A stretch of DNA of 64,000 nucleotides from Kryptolebias marmoratus (lineage: Eukaryota > Chordata > Actinopteri > Cyprinodontiformes > Rivulidae), in assembly GCF_001649575.2 (NCBI RefSeq), contig NC_051450.1, positions 3,161,130-3,225,129 on the forward strand. Reading direction: 5' to 3'. The number at the start of each line of letters is the position of its first letter. Position 1 is the stretch's first letter. The translations under genes were made by a program, and so were the position numbers. Positions 35,543 through 44,514 of the stretch are shown here, piece by piece. The notes under the pieces were generated by a model, which made no database searches, was not told the DNA's origin, and worked only from the letters and a program-made list of their open reading frames with translations.

Positions 35543-37938
35543 GTGGTCTTTACAAAGGAAAACCGAGAGTCCACAGTCGACAGTGAATCATCCACAACCT
35601 GTTTATTCATTTCACATTTAAGTCTGGCTGGAGGCTTAACAGGCCTACCCGACCTAGTGCATAGCCGAGAAGGCTGAGTGCAAACAACATCAGTTATGGG
35701 CAAGTCCAGTTTTGTGTCAGTAGTATGTTCAGCTGAAAGATCATGCTGAACGAGCTCAGAGTGGACAGCTGCAGTTGTAAGGTTGGAAACTGGTTCAGGA
35801 GAGCTTGACAGTGCAACAGATGCAGGGAGATCAGGTTCAGGCAAATCCTTGGTCACATCACTTGAGACAGGAAACACCACGTCTACTGAAGAACCACATA
35901 CTGGAATGTCAGAAGCACAGTCAGGGTGAATTACAACGTCATTCATACAACCATTTTCATCCATCTGCGAAAGCCAGTTCACAGTTTTAGTTTCACTGTC
36001 CTGTACCTCATCAGGCACAACAGGATCAGAGGGTCCACTTCCTGCTGTGGAAGGGCAAGAGGAATTGTCCGCATCATCAGAAACGGTAGCAGCAGTGAGA
36101 AAGTTGACAGGGAGGAGAAGATTTCTGTGGAGAATCTTTGTTCTTGATGTGACAGGGTCTTTGATGCAATACACATTTATGTCAGGCTTCACCGACACCA
36201 CTTCATATACTGTTGATTCCCATTTGTCTGCAATCTTCCTCTTCCCTCGCTCACCACGATTAGCAACCAAAACTCTGTCACCCACATCGAGAGGAGAACC
36301 TTTAGCTTTGCGGTTGTAGTACATTGCTTGGTGGGTTTGTTCTGATGAACTGTTTTGTCGGGCAATGCGGGCAGCCACAGAGAGGTCATGTTTGAGGCGG
36401 CAGACAAACTCATGATGGTCTACAACTGGGCCATTTGACAGGGCATGCTGGAAAACCACATCAATGGGCAGGCGCGGGACCCTGCCGAACGTAAGGAAAA
36501 ACGGTGCAAATCCAGTAGTTTCATGCTCAGTGCAATTGTAGCAGAATGTTAGCATTTTGAGCATCTGAGGCCATCTTGCCTTGGACTGGGGAGGAAGTGC
36601 ACGTATCATGTTTCCTAAGGTTCTATTGTAACGTTCAACGATGCCATTCCCCATCGGGTGGTATGGTGTAGTGTGAGATTTTTGTACGTTAGCCATTTCC
36701 AGAAGTTCTTTGATGAGAAGACTTTCGAAATTTGCTCCTTGATCTGAATGAATGCGTTTAGGAAAGCCATATATGCAAAAGAAGTCATCCCACAGACGAC
36801 GAGCAACTTGTTTGGCTGACTGATTTTTGCATGGAAACGCATGTGCCATCTTGGAAAAGTGGTCTATTACAACTAGGACATCCACACTACGCTTATCTGA
36901 GAGCTCAGCTGTCCAAAAGTCAACACAGACCAGTTCCATCGGCTCAGAGGTCTGAATACTTTCAAGGGGAGCTCTGTCATTGGGTTCTGGAGTTTTGCCA
37001 ACCACACATCGAAAGCAACACTTCACATGGTTAATGATGTCACGTTCCATCCCAATCCAAAAGAACCTCTGTCTGGCGAGAGACAGTGTGCGAGCCTGGC
37101 CCTGATGACCAGCTGAATCGTGCACCCCTTGGAGAACTTTGGTTTTTAAAGAGTCAGGAACGATAAACTGTTGGGTTGTTCTGTTCATCTGTTTGTCTTT
37201 CTTAACTCTGTACAGCAGACCTTCTTTAATCAGGAGTTTAGGCCAATGTCTCAGCAGTTTTATAACAGCAGGGGACTCACTGGCTCGTTCACGCCTGGTG
37301 GGCCTCTTGTGACGCTGAACATAATAGAAAAGTTTGCCCAACACACCATCCTGACCTTGTAAATTAGCAAGTTCACTCTTTGGCATCATTGCAGACTGAT
37401 CAATGTCACTGAGTTGCAGGGCGGCAGGGTCAGTGGCTCTCATCTGACTGAAACCTTCAGACACATGTGCAGTAAGAGCAGCTGACACATCTTGTGATGT
37501 TAATGATGTCTGGGGAGTCGGTGAGGTCACCTCAGCATTGTCATCCATGCACCCAATAACCAACTGACAGTTGGTCGTACAACGAAACGCATCTTGGACC
37601 GTTTTGTCCATCATACCGTTCACCTGGTTAAGTAGTGCGGTATATGGTTCGGTTACAACGCAATGGCTCATGCATGACTGAACAAATGGTTCTCTACTCA
37701 AGGCATCAGCGACAACATTTTTGCTACCAGGAACATAGTTCAGATCGAAACTATAGGCAGCGAGCCTGGAAACCCACCGCTGTTCACACGCATCTAACCT
37801 TGGCTTGGTTAGTATGTATGTTAATGGGTTGTTGTCTGTCCAGACTGTGAAATGACGCCCTTTTAGCCAGTGGCTAAACTTGTCGCAGATTGCCCATTTA
37901 AGAGCAAGAAATTCCAACCGATGTGCTGGATAGTTTAG
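35543..37938 (-). pseudogene. gypsy pol, C-terminal part: RNase H end and integrase
   Basis: Open frame immediately after the TAG at 37941-37939. Numbering is from the first Met (37917). The end of RNase H has the catalytic Glu in MEFLALKW (residue 2), Asp 28 in WTDNN and Asp 71 in VVADALSR. The integrase has the zinc-binding H266-x4-H271 and C301-x2-C304, then the core triad D333, D392 and E428. Spacing of the last two is 35, giving DD35E. A GPY/F-like segment follows (about 563-602), then an acidic, Ser/Pro-rich tail of about 180 residues with a CTRSGRPVKPPARL segment near 752-765. The stop codon is lost in the gap. Integrase would insert the cDNA into chromosomes. The catalytic residues are intact; only the link to upstream pol is broken. 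Confidence 0.9.
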
Positions 37939-38889
37939 CTAAGAGCGTGAGAGAGTCCTACTGGCAAAAGCCACTGGTCTAGCCACCTTTCCATCAGGGG
38001 GAAGCTGTGATAAAACAGCTCCGATGCCATCAAAAGAGGCATCAACTGCAAGGATAAATGGAGCATTAAAATCTGGATGAGCCAAGGTAACACTACTTAT
38101 CAACTCATTTTTCAAAGTTTTAAATGCTTCCTTGCACTCATCAGTCCAGTCAGATGGGGACAGTTTAACCTGACCCTTTTTGAATTTGGGTTTGTGGCCT
38201 CGCCCCTTTTTGTTTGTCACTCCAGGCTCAGCTACAAGGCTAAAGAGTGGTTTAGCTTTGACAGAGCACTTCCCAATAAAGTGATGATAATAAAGGACCA
38301 TCCCAAGAAAGGATCTAATTTTCCTGGCACATGGTGTCTCACCATCAGGCTCCATAAGATCAGTTTCTTGTACCTCACTGATAGCCTGAACTTTACTAGG
38401 ATCAGTGCTTACACCATCCTCACTTATCACATGACCCAAAAATTTCACTGACCTACGAAGGAAGTGACACTTTTTGGGAGACAGTTTTAAGTTATTTGCT
38501 GCCAGACGAGAGAAAACCATCTGAAGCAGATCAAGCGCAACCTGTTCAGATGGGGCAAAGACCATCAGGTCATCCAAATAACATAGCAAGCTAGTGAAGT
38601 TTTGGTCCCCAAAAATAGACATCATCATCTGCATGAAAGTCGCGGGGCTGTTGGTCAAGCCTTGAGGCATCCTATTGTACTCATGCAGGCCAAAAGGAGA
38701 CGAAAAGGCAGTAAACCTTTTGTCATCCTCATGTAGTCTCACATTATAGAACCCTGAAGTCAGGTCCATGGTGGAAAAGAATACATTCCCACCAAGTGCA
38801 GCGAGGGCATCGGTTTGATGGGGCAATGGATGCGCGTCTTTAACGGTTCGTGCATTCAACCATCTGAAATCATTGCAGATGCGGAGGTC
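37939..38889 (-). pseudogene. gypsy pol, middle part: reverse transcriptase and RNase H start
   Basis: Open between two single stops: TGA at 38892-38890 and TAG at 37941-37939. Both are in the same frame as the flanking pol pieces, so they are point nonsense changes and not frameshifts. Numbering is from Met at 38859. The polymerase has D32 in TMDLTSGF, the RMPQGLTNSP segment near 63-72 and the YLDD box at 94-97. The connection carries a basic linker (about 214-230). RNase H starts near 268 with catalytic D273 in LAVDAS. The catalytic residues are all present. The frame is ribosomally separated from the rest of pol as the sequence stands. Confidence 0.92.
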
Positions 38890-40289
38890 TCAATTCGGTT
38901 TAACAACCAGAACCAGAGGAGAGGAGTATTCGCTTTGTGATTTACGAACAATTCCTAACTCCTCCATTTCACTCAGAGCAGTGCGCAGTTTTTCATAATG
39001 GCAGGGCGGAACACGCCTGTATGGTAGCCGAAAGGGCTTGTCATCCACAAGACGTATTCTGTGCACAAAATCTGTGGCATCCCCACAGTCCATTTTATGC
39101 CGAGAAAAGATGTATTCATACTGCCGAATGATTTGTAATAACTCATTTTTCCACTCCATGGAGACTTCACAAGATGAGAGGTCCAAGTCCTGGAGTCCAA
39201 TGTCACTCAGAATATGAGACATATCCTCATCAGTTACTGGTGTCTTTACAGAGTCTTTGGTGTACTGTTTGTTGGATTGGATGCACTCGGTTTTGGTGAA
39301 GTCATGTACAGAAACACAAGTGGACACATCGGCAACTTTTGCATTTCTTCTCAGAGTGAGAGGTTTTTCAGTTGGGTTTACAATCTTGACAGGAACACAA
39401 CCATCAGCGTACAATGACGCTACAACTCTCCCCACTAGAATTTGTCTGGGTCTGCACTTGGACTGAGTTGGTTCAATGATGACTGAACATCCAACTAAAG
39501 AAACATCAGATGTGGGCAGTTTGGCCCAAACCAAATGTTCAGTTAGGGGCTGGAGAGTAACAGACCTTTTGAGTTTGGCTGTGCCCACTTTGATGGGTTT
39601 CTTGCCTGGGTCACAGGACATCGAGTCCGACAGCAGAGACATTAAACCGGGCAAATTGTCTTTGCGAATGTCTCTCTGAGGGGGACAGTCAGTTGTCTCA
39701 TCAAAAGAGACTTTTATTTGTGAAATCAGCCATCTGATAGCATTACTGCCCAATATCATTTCATCAGATTGGCCCGGAACCACTAAAACGGGGACCATGA
39801 CATTAAAGCCAAAAACTGTTAGAGTGAGTTCATACAGGGCAGATGGTGTGACAACATGCCCTCCACATCCAACAATAACAAAGTCATTAGCGGGTTTCTT
39901 GTCCATGTGTGTGAGAATTTTAGATATTTTTGCTTCAGCTTCCTCACTTATGGTGCATGCCATTGATCCACTATCAACCAGGGCTTTGAGGGAATGTTCA
40001 TTTCCTACGGTCACATCTGTGTAGAACAGGCCGTCGGTCTTTGAAAGTTTCTGAAGGGCTTGTACTATCAGTGTTTTGTGTGGTGGAACCTTGCTGCTGT
40101 AATTGATGTACAGTGTCTCACAGTCATCGTCGGAAGAATCCAAGGTGGGAGTGTCACTAAGGCGATCTGCGCTGTCCTCCCCTCCACGCAGATCTTTCAG
40201 TTTTCCTGCTGGTTGTGGGAAGGCAGCTGATCTCTCTGACGGCAGTTTCGACTTGAATGGCCAGGAAGATGACAGAAGAAACACAGATT
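38890..40289 (-). pseudogene. gypsy pol, N-terminal part: protease and reverse transcriptase start
   Basis: The frame opens just after a TAA (40292-40290) and overlaps the end of gag by about 93 nt in the -1 frame. There is no ATG at its start, so expression by frameshift from gag is expected. The aspartic protease motif ALVDSGSMAC is near residues 101-110 (Asp 104, DSG type). The reverse transcriptase begins near residue 416 with FRLPYRRVPPCHYEKL and continues to LVLVVKPN, where a single TGA (38892-38890) stops it. In related gypsy proteins this position lies inside the polymerase fingers, so truncation here removes the active site. Acidic residues are enriched around 35-60. Confidence 0.9.
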
Positions 40290-41291
40290 ATTCTGTCGAC
40301 AGTGCGTACATGCAGTGTGAGAATTATCATTACATACAGAACACGGTATGTCATTCAATCCTTTAATATTCGGCAAACGGCTTTTAACAAGTTGCCTTCT
40401 GCTAGACTGGGAGTTGCATTGGGCTTGGAGTAGCACTTTCTCCAACATGCCAATCAGTCTTTCCATAGTGGAATTGTCTGGGGCCACACATTGTTGCAGT
40501 TCCTGCTTATGAACAGATGCAGGCGCTGTGCAGTCCACCTCTGCTCGGTTCACACTGATTCTGCTTTCTTTCTCAGCAGACCGCAGTCCCTTTTCCATAT
40601 GATACTCATCCAACACTTCCTGAACATCCTGTGCTGACCATTTTTCTATTGTCTTGGATCTGAAGGTGAGAGCTAAGTCTTTACATGGACAGTTTCTGAT
40701 GAACATACGAGTAACTTCAGCACTTGGATTGTCAAAGGTCTTACCCTGTTCTTTAAGTTGGTTAACAGCAACATCAGCTGCTCCATTCAATCTTAGCCAA
40801 TATTCGAATGGATCCTCGGCCTCTCTTGGCCGGGTGGAGTAAAAATCAGCAAGTGGTACGGGGGAGCACTGATCAGACCCAAAATGTTTGCGCAGAAGTG
40901 AATAGATGGCTTGTGGATTACGCTGAACATCAATTCCACAGTTGCGTATTCCACACTTCACAGCATCCCTTGCTCTGCCCCTAAGATGGACAAGGATCTC
41001 CTCAGCCTGGTGGTCTTGCTGCACACCACTCTTTTTTATGTAATTTCTCATTGAGTCCTTCCATTCATCAACTGTAACTGTATCAGAACTCTCCCCTTTA
41101 AAAATAGGTGGTTCCTTCACCTGGCTCCTGGAGACTAGCTGGACCTGAGAAAGATCCAATGAGCTGCATGGGACTTGATGGCTCTCATTTTGAGTTATTT
41201 TAATTGCAGTTCCACTTGGGCTGCTTGAGTTCAGGTGTGCCATCACACTATCAGCCAGCTGTTGCCCTATTTGTTGGACAATAGTGCTCAT
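40197..41291 (-). CDS. gypsy Gag with two Cys-rich clusters
   Basis: 364 codons from ATG at 41291 to TGA at 40199-40197, uninterrupted. The middle has a retrotransposon-gag-like helical region, including the PREAEDPFEYWLRLNGAADV segment. The C-terminus has a zinc knuckle C337-x2-C340-x4-H345-x4-C350 preceded by a second Cys/His cluster (C317, C320, H325, C328, C331). Gag forms the particle and binds the genomic RNA. The knuckle codons overlap the start of pol. The true start is uncertain, because the same frame is open upstream back to 41597 except for one TAG at 41378-41376. Confidence 0.88.
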   Translation of the reverse strand: MSTIVQQIGQQLADSVMAHLNSSSPSGTAIKITQNESHQVPCSSLDLSQVQLVSRSQVKEPPIFKGESSDTVTVDEWKDSMRNYIKKSGVQQDHQAEEILVHLRGRARDAVKCGIRNCGIDVQRNPQAIYSLLRKHFGSDQCSPVPLADFYSTRPREAEDPFEYWLRLNGAADVAVNQLKEQGKTFDNPSAEVTRMFIRNCPCKDLALTFRSKTIEKWSAQDVQEVLDEYHMEKGLRSAEKESRISVNRAEVDCTAPASVHKQELQQCVAPDNSTMERLIGMLEKVLLQAQCNSQSSRRQLVKSRLPNIKGLNDIPCSVCNDNSHTACTHCRQNNLCFFCHLPGHSSRNCRQRDQLPSHNQQEN

Positions 41292-41378
41292 CTGCTCAAC
41301 TAGCCCAGCATTATTAACATGAGAATCCGGAATAGATGTGCTAGAACACTGAGGAGGTTGAATATTAGGACAGGTCTA

Positions 41379-41597
41379 ACTACTGGGTGTGACAGTTTCC
41401 CCAGTCACCAATGAGTCATGTACAGTATATATATCAAGTAATGGACTACCCAATGTTTGGTCACCCAGTGAAAATGGAACCGGGGTGTTAAAGAACCCTC
41501 TACCTCTCCAAATACAGAGTGGAGTCACCTTTGATTGACCAAAATTACTGAAACTTATTTTGACAAAAGTCCAAGAGCATTCAAAAGAAATGTCCGT
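41379..41597 (-). other. open frame upstream of gag, same frame, ended by TAG
   Basis: Seventy-three codons are open between a TGA (41600-41598) and a TAG (41378-41376). Twenty-eight more open codons separate the TAG from the gag ATG, in the same frame. The frame has no ATG. Its composition (GRGFFNTPVPFSLGDQ, for instance) looks protein-like. It may be an N-terminal gag extension reached by splicing or non-ATG initiation, with the TAG a later nonsense change. It may equally be chance leader sequence. Confidence 0.35.
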
Positions 41598-41722
41598 TCA
41601 CAAAGATTTATAAACACACTCAGATGCGTTACTTAGACTTTCGTTGACAACTCAGATGACACAGTGGAGCTCCAGCGACGTGAGGATCAGAAGTCACCAG
41701 CCCGGTCCGATGTAGTTCTGGA

Positions 41723-41737
41723 CGAGTCACGGCACCA
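41723..41737 (-). promoter_or_regulatory. primer-binding site, tRNA-His type
   Basis: The plus strand reads CGAGTCACGGCACCA, identical to the 3' end of eukaryotic tRNA-His including CCA. In element sense TGGTGCCGTGACTCG starts one base after the 5' LTR end (41739), which is the standard position for the minus-strand primer. Confidence 0.85.
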
Positions 41738-41738
41738 A

Positions 41739-42637
41739 TGTGGCCTATATGGTTCTGGTGGCTTCTACTAGTGTGGCAATGAATAACAAGGAGCTGCTCA
41801 AGTTGGCATCAGCTGTTTCTTCATTTCTCCATCTGCATTTCACAGAACGGGCATGGAAGTAAGGTCAGTCTCTGGCATAAAACAAGCTCCTCGTCGGTGA
41901 TCCTCATGGCTCTGAGGATTACCCATAATAACGTAACCACAATAAAATAATTTCAAATTACAGTGATCGCATAGTGGATTTCGTTTTACAGTAAAAGAAC
42001 AACCAATAAGTGTCTTTCAGAGTAAATAAAGTAACTAATTAAAATGTTCTGAAAAATAAAATAAAATGCTGACATTTTATTTACTGGATGCCATTTTTAT
42101 GTTTTAGTTTATATAACCTTGCATTTTAGAACAATGCAGAACATAAATGAACCACATCATTATATAAAACTGTTAAAATAAAACTCAGTCTCATGTTAAC
42201 CATCTGCTACAGGAGAATTGGTAAAACATACCTGCATTTCACAGAACGGGCATGGAAGTAAGGTCAGTCTCTGGCATAAAACAAGCTCCTGCAAGAAGGA
42301 GCCATAGTGTTACCACGTGGGAAATTCCCACTACACTTTCCCTCGAACTAGACATTCTCAACACGACAAAAACAACATAATAACAGAACTAGCGTGACCC
42401 AGACCGAACATATTTTAACAATATGCAAAAACGAAAATCACAAACACACTTCACAAAATGCATAACTAATATTTCTTTATCACATGGCAGAGACACGTTA
42501 CCTCGTCGGTGATCCTCATGGCTCTGAGGATTACCCATAATACCCCGCTCTTCCTAGGTGAAGGCAATATAACTTTTTACCAGCAGATGGTGCATTTTAG
42601 CAGGATTTAACCTGAACCATTTTAACTATGTTACACA
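41739..42637 (-). repeat. gypsy 5' LTR containing intron and spliced-leader copy
   Basis: Element-sense layout: a short U3 (42637-42543), exon1 (42542-42502, 41 nt), intron 1 (42501-42289, 213 nt, GTAACG...CTCCTTCTTGCAG), exon2 (42288-42232, 57 nt), a donor GTATGT at 42231 and an intron-like stretch to 41931. Then exon1 and exon2 recur directly fused (41930-41890 and 41889-41833, identical to the separated exons), followed by exon 3 (41832-41739). The LTR ends are TGTGTAAC and GGCCACA. The only AATAAA in element sense is at 42081-42076. Confidence 0.92.
42542..42572 (-). promoter_or_regulatory. LTR TATA-like box and inferred start site
   Basis: TTATATTG at 42572-42565 lies 30 nt upstream of 42542. 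That is also the first base shared by the two exon1 copies, so the two independent cues for the transcription start agree. The same elements are in the 3' LTR (TATA at 35431-35424, start 35401). Confidence 0.6.
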
Positions 42638-42977
42638 TAGAGTGTTAGACTTCGTGATAAGCTTCGCCATCTTTGTCCCTGCCTTTCTGTCTCCCATTTC
42701 AGCCAACTTCTCTGCATCTGTTTGGAGTGACACAGTCACACTGCTGAGTAACCGACACTGCTTTCGGAGGTTCTCCAGCTCCTCCTCCGCTGCTTTTCTC
42801 TTGAGTTCTTTAGAGGCACTCTCCTTCTTTTTTTGTTCATGCTCCAGGTATAGCCTGTACTGTGACCGTGGTGAAGAAAGACATGCAGACGCTGCTTAAG
42901 TGGTTGAAAGGACACCAATTCTTCATCTCTGGCCTCAACACAGAGTAAAGATGTGAACTGTTGAATGATGACATCAC
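42638..42977 (-). pseudogene. hAT-like transposase gene, 3' exon part, cut by gypsy
   Basis: From 42859 down to 42638 the minus strand is open for 74 codons and encodes a charged, coiled-coil-like segment: YLEHEQKKKES, ELKRKAAEEELENLRK, and TKSN near the break. This Lys/Glu-rich tail ending in TKSN is familiar from a family of fish hAT-like transposase-derived proteins. Upstream, a plausible acceptor (TTGTAG ending at 42978) starts an exon that runs in another frame, so at least one frameshift or a missed intron separates the two. The gypsy LTR begins immediately after the last codons. Superfamily assignment is tentative. Confidence 0.5.
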
Positions 42978-43541
42978 CTACAATATTGACAGAAAAGTTA
43001 AGATATAATTATTCATGTCTTTAATATATTGCAGTCAACTGCTTCATCATCCATTTGATGAAGTAAATACATTACATTACATAATCACATAGATCACACA
43101 GATAATTTGGCAAAGACTTAAGCTTCTCAGAGTGAAAAGGGTAGGAAATCAAATTACTTTTCTATCACAGAGCAATGAGCATAACCTATCCATTCATGCT
43201 GTCCCTATACAATATTTTCTTACCAGCTGGAATGCCACCTGCCAATTGCTTCGCCTGTGCAGAATCCCTATGGCTCCCATGTATTGCGGTTTTGTACTTT
43301 GTTTGTTTACAATAAACTTTTTGAGAGAAAAGGGTCAGCCAATCACTACGTGCTTTCTGAAGCTTCAGTGCTTTTCAAACTTTTTTATAAACAAGACAAA
43401 ATGCAGTACAATAGTTTTTCTCAAAATCTGATCATTTCAAGCTGCTGTTACAATACTTCAACATTTCCCACTGAAGGGAGTCTATGGGTAAAGGCTTATA
43501 GTAAAAACAATAATTGTAAAGAAAAGGAAAAAAAAACATAC

Positions 43542-44079
43542 ATTAATGTGCTGCAACAGGTTGTCTGCTCTCACATGCCCCAGAAACTCTGAACCAAAAT
43601 ACCTTGATGTCACACAACCATTCTCCAAAAATCGAACATGTATGGCCATGTGTTTCTTTTTTGAACATGTGTTTAAACTTTCGTCGAACATGAGAACAAA
43701 CGGTTCAGCTTTGTTGACACTGCTAACTAGCTTCTTCTTAAAGTATGGCGCTAACCCGAACTTGATGATGTAGCTCGTCTTGTCCTTGCCACAGGTGGAG
43801 GATTTTGCCATTTCTGAATCGGTAAACATGTTCTGAAAAAGTTCTCCTATCCCATCATTTGATGTAAAGGAGTGGTGTTTAGTTGCCATTTCCAGGCACC
43901 ACAGAACCTCAGCTCGCAGCACAGAAGTGGGGCAGAGAGTCGTAGGCCCACTCACAGTGTTGGTCGGCTTACTGCTGACTGTGGCCTGTGGGACAACCAT
44001 AGAGGGTTGCAATGATGTAGCTGTCGAGCTAGAGCAAAACATGGAAATGGGTAACTGCTCACGACGATGTCCGCGGATT
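43542..44079 (-). pseudogene. hAT-like transposase gene, upstream exon
   Basis: The minus-strand frame is open from the gap edge (44079) to 43542 and then meets a good donor, AAT|GTATGT. It encodes a segment with VLRAEVLWCLEMATKHHSF, YIIKFGLAPYFKKKL, EPFVLMFDESLN and HMAIHVRFLENGCV. The FDES motif with a following RF segment resembles the catalytic region of hAT-like transposases. The ORF that reads on past the donor (to 43482) is intronic. The N-terminus is lost in the gap. The next exon candidate starts at 42977 on the same strand, and the gypsy insertion removes the end. No C-terminal hAT dimerisation domain was seen. Confidence 0.6.
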
Positions 44080-44284
44080 NNNNNNNNNNNNNNNNNNNNN
44101 NNNNNNNNNNNNNNNNNNNNNNNNNNNNNNNNNNNNNNNNNNNNNNNNNNNNNNNNNNNNNNNNNNNNNNNNNNNNNNNNNNNNNNNNNNNNNNNNNNNN
44201 NNNNNNNNNNNNNNNNNNNNNNNNNNNNNNNNNNNNNNNNNNNNNNNNNNNNNNNNNNNNNNNNNNNNNNNNNNNNNNNNNNNN
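44080..44284. other. assembly gap (205 N)
   Basis: Run of N that hides the 5' part of the transposase-like gene. Confidence 0.99.
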
Positions 44285-44514
44285 AGAAGTACTCTGTGAG
44301 AGTTAATATTAAAATCTAACACTGAATTAGTGTTAGTAAGTGTTAAATTATTAACTCCAGCAGATTTGATATTTGACACTTTATAAGAGTTAAGGTACCA
44401 ACTCTCCAAAAAGAGTTAAATTAACACTTTCTGGTGTGAACCCATATAGACATTTTAAAAATGTTGAAATCAAATCTGACAGTGTTAATCTGGGCCTCCT
44501 GGATTTGCTGTGTA
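44285..44514. repeat. GTGTTAA-rich end of the DNA transposon
   Basis: Many short inverted motifs (GAGTTAA, GTGTTAG, TTAACAC, AGAGTTAAATTAACAC), then GGATTTGCTGTGTA at the edge. The matching end is at 34559. Palindromic subterminal repeats are typical of transposase-binding regions. Confidence 0.4.

Larger units (their letters stand above)
34599..42637 (-). mobile_element. Ty3/gypsy LTR retrotransposon, near full length
   Basis: In minus-strand sense: 5' LTR (42637-41739), primer-binding site (41737-41723), leader, gag (41291-40197), pol with protease, reverse transcriptase, RNase H and integrase (40289-35543), then a gap over the polypurine tract and 3' LTR edge, and 3' LTR to 34599. The pol order with integrase after RNase H is diagnostic for Ty3/gypsy. 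The LTRs differ by one indel, so insertion looks recent. Two in-frame stops in pol make this copy defective as read. It lies in the 3' part of a hAT-like transposase gene on the same strand. A GTGTTAG 7-mer occurs at 34592-34598 and 42642-42648; the second copy is four bases away from the LTR end. Confidence 0.95.
34559..44514 (-). mobile_element. probable DNA transposon, split by the gypsy element
   Basis: TACACAGCAAATTCA at 34559-34573 and the inverse of 44500-44514 (TACACAGCAAATCCA) agree at 14 of 15 positions and sit on the two sides of the gypsy insertion. Both flanks also carry many TTAACAC/GTGTTAA motifs (34515-34598 and 44300-44490). Between them, outside the gypsy element, is a minus-strand transposase-like gene. 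Without the 8-kb gypsy insertion the unit would be about 1.9 kb, including a 205-base gap. No convincing target duplication is visible outside the ends, and the ends could be subterminal. The nesting is inference; the inverted match and the interrupted gene are visible. Confidence 0.4.

Noticed and set aside
35805..39679. Plus-strand frames inside the gypsy pol region, up to 124 residues
   Set aside because: They are antisense shadows of the minus-strand gag-pol frames.
41739..42637. Plain tandem or segmental duplication as the explanation for the repeated LTR segments
   Set aside because: The downstream copy lacks exactly 213 bases whose ends are GT and AG with a pyrimidine tract, and the fused exons are identical to the separated ones. 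A random duplication would not remove sequence at splice consensus borders.
43927..44409. Frames of 79-130 residues on both strands at 43927-44409
   Set aside because: They run through the 205-base gap and are antisense or out of frame to the transposase-like exon.
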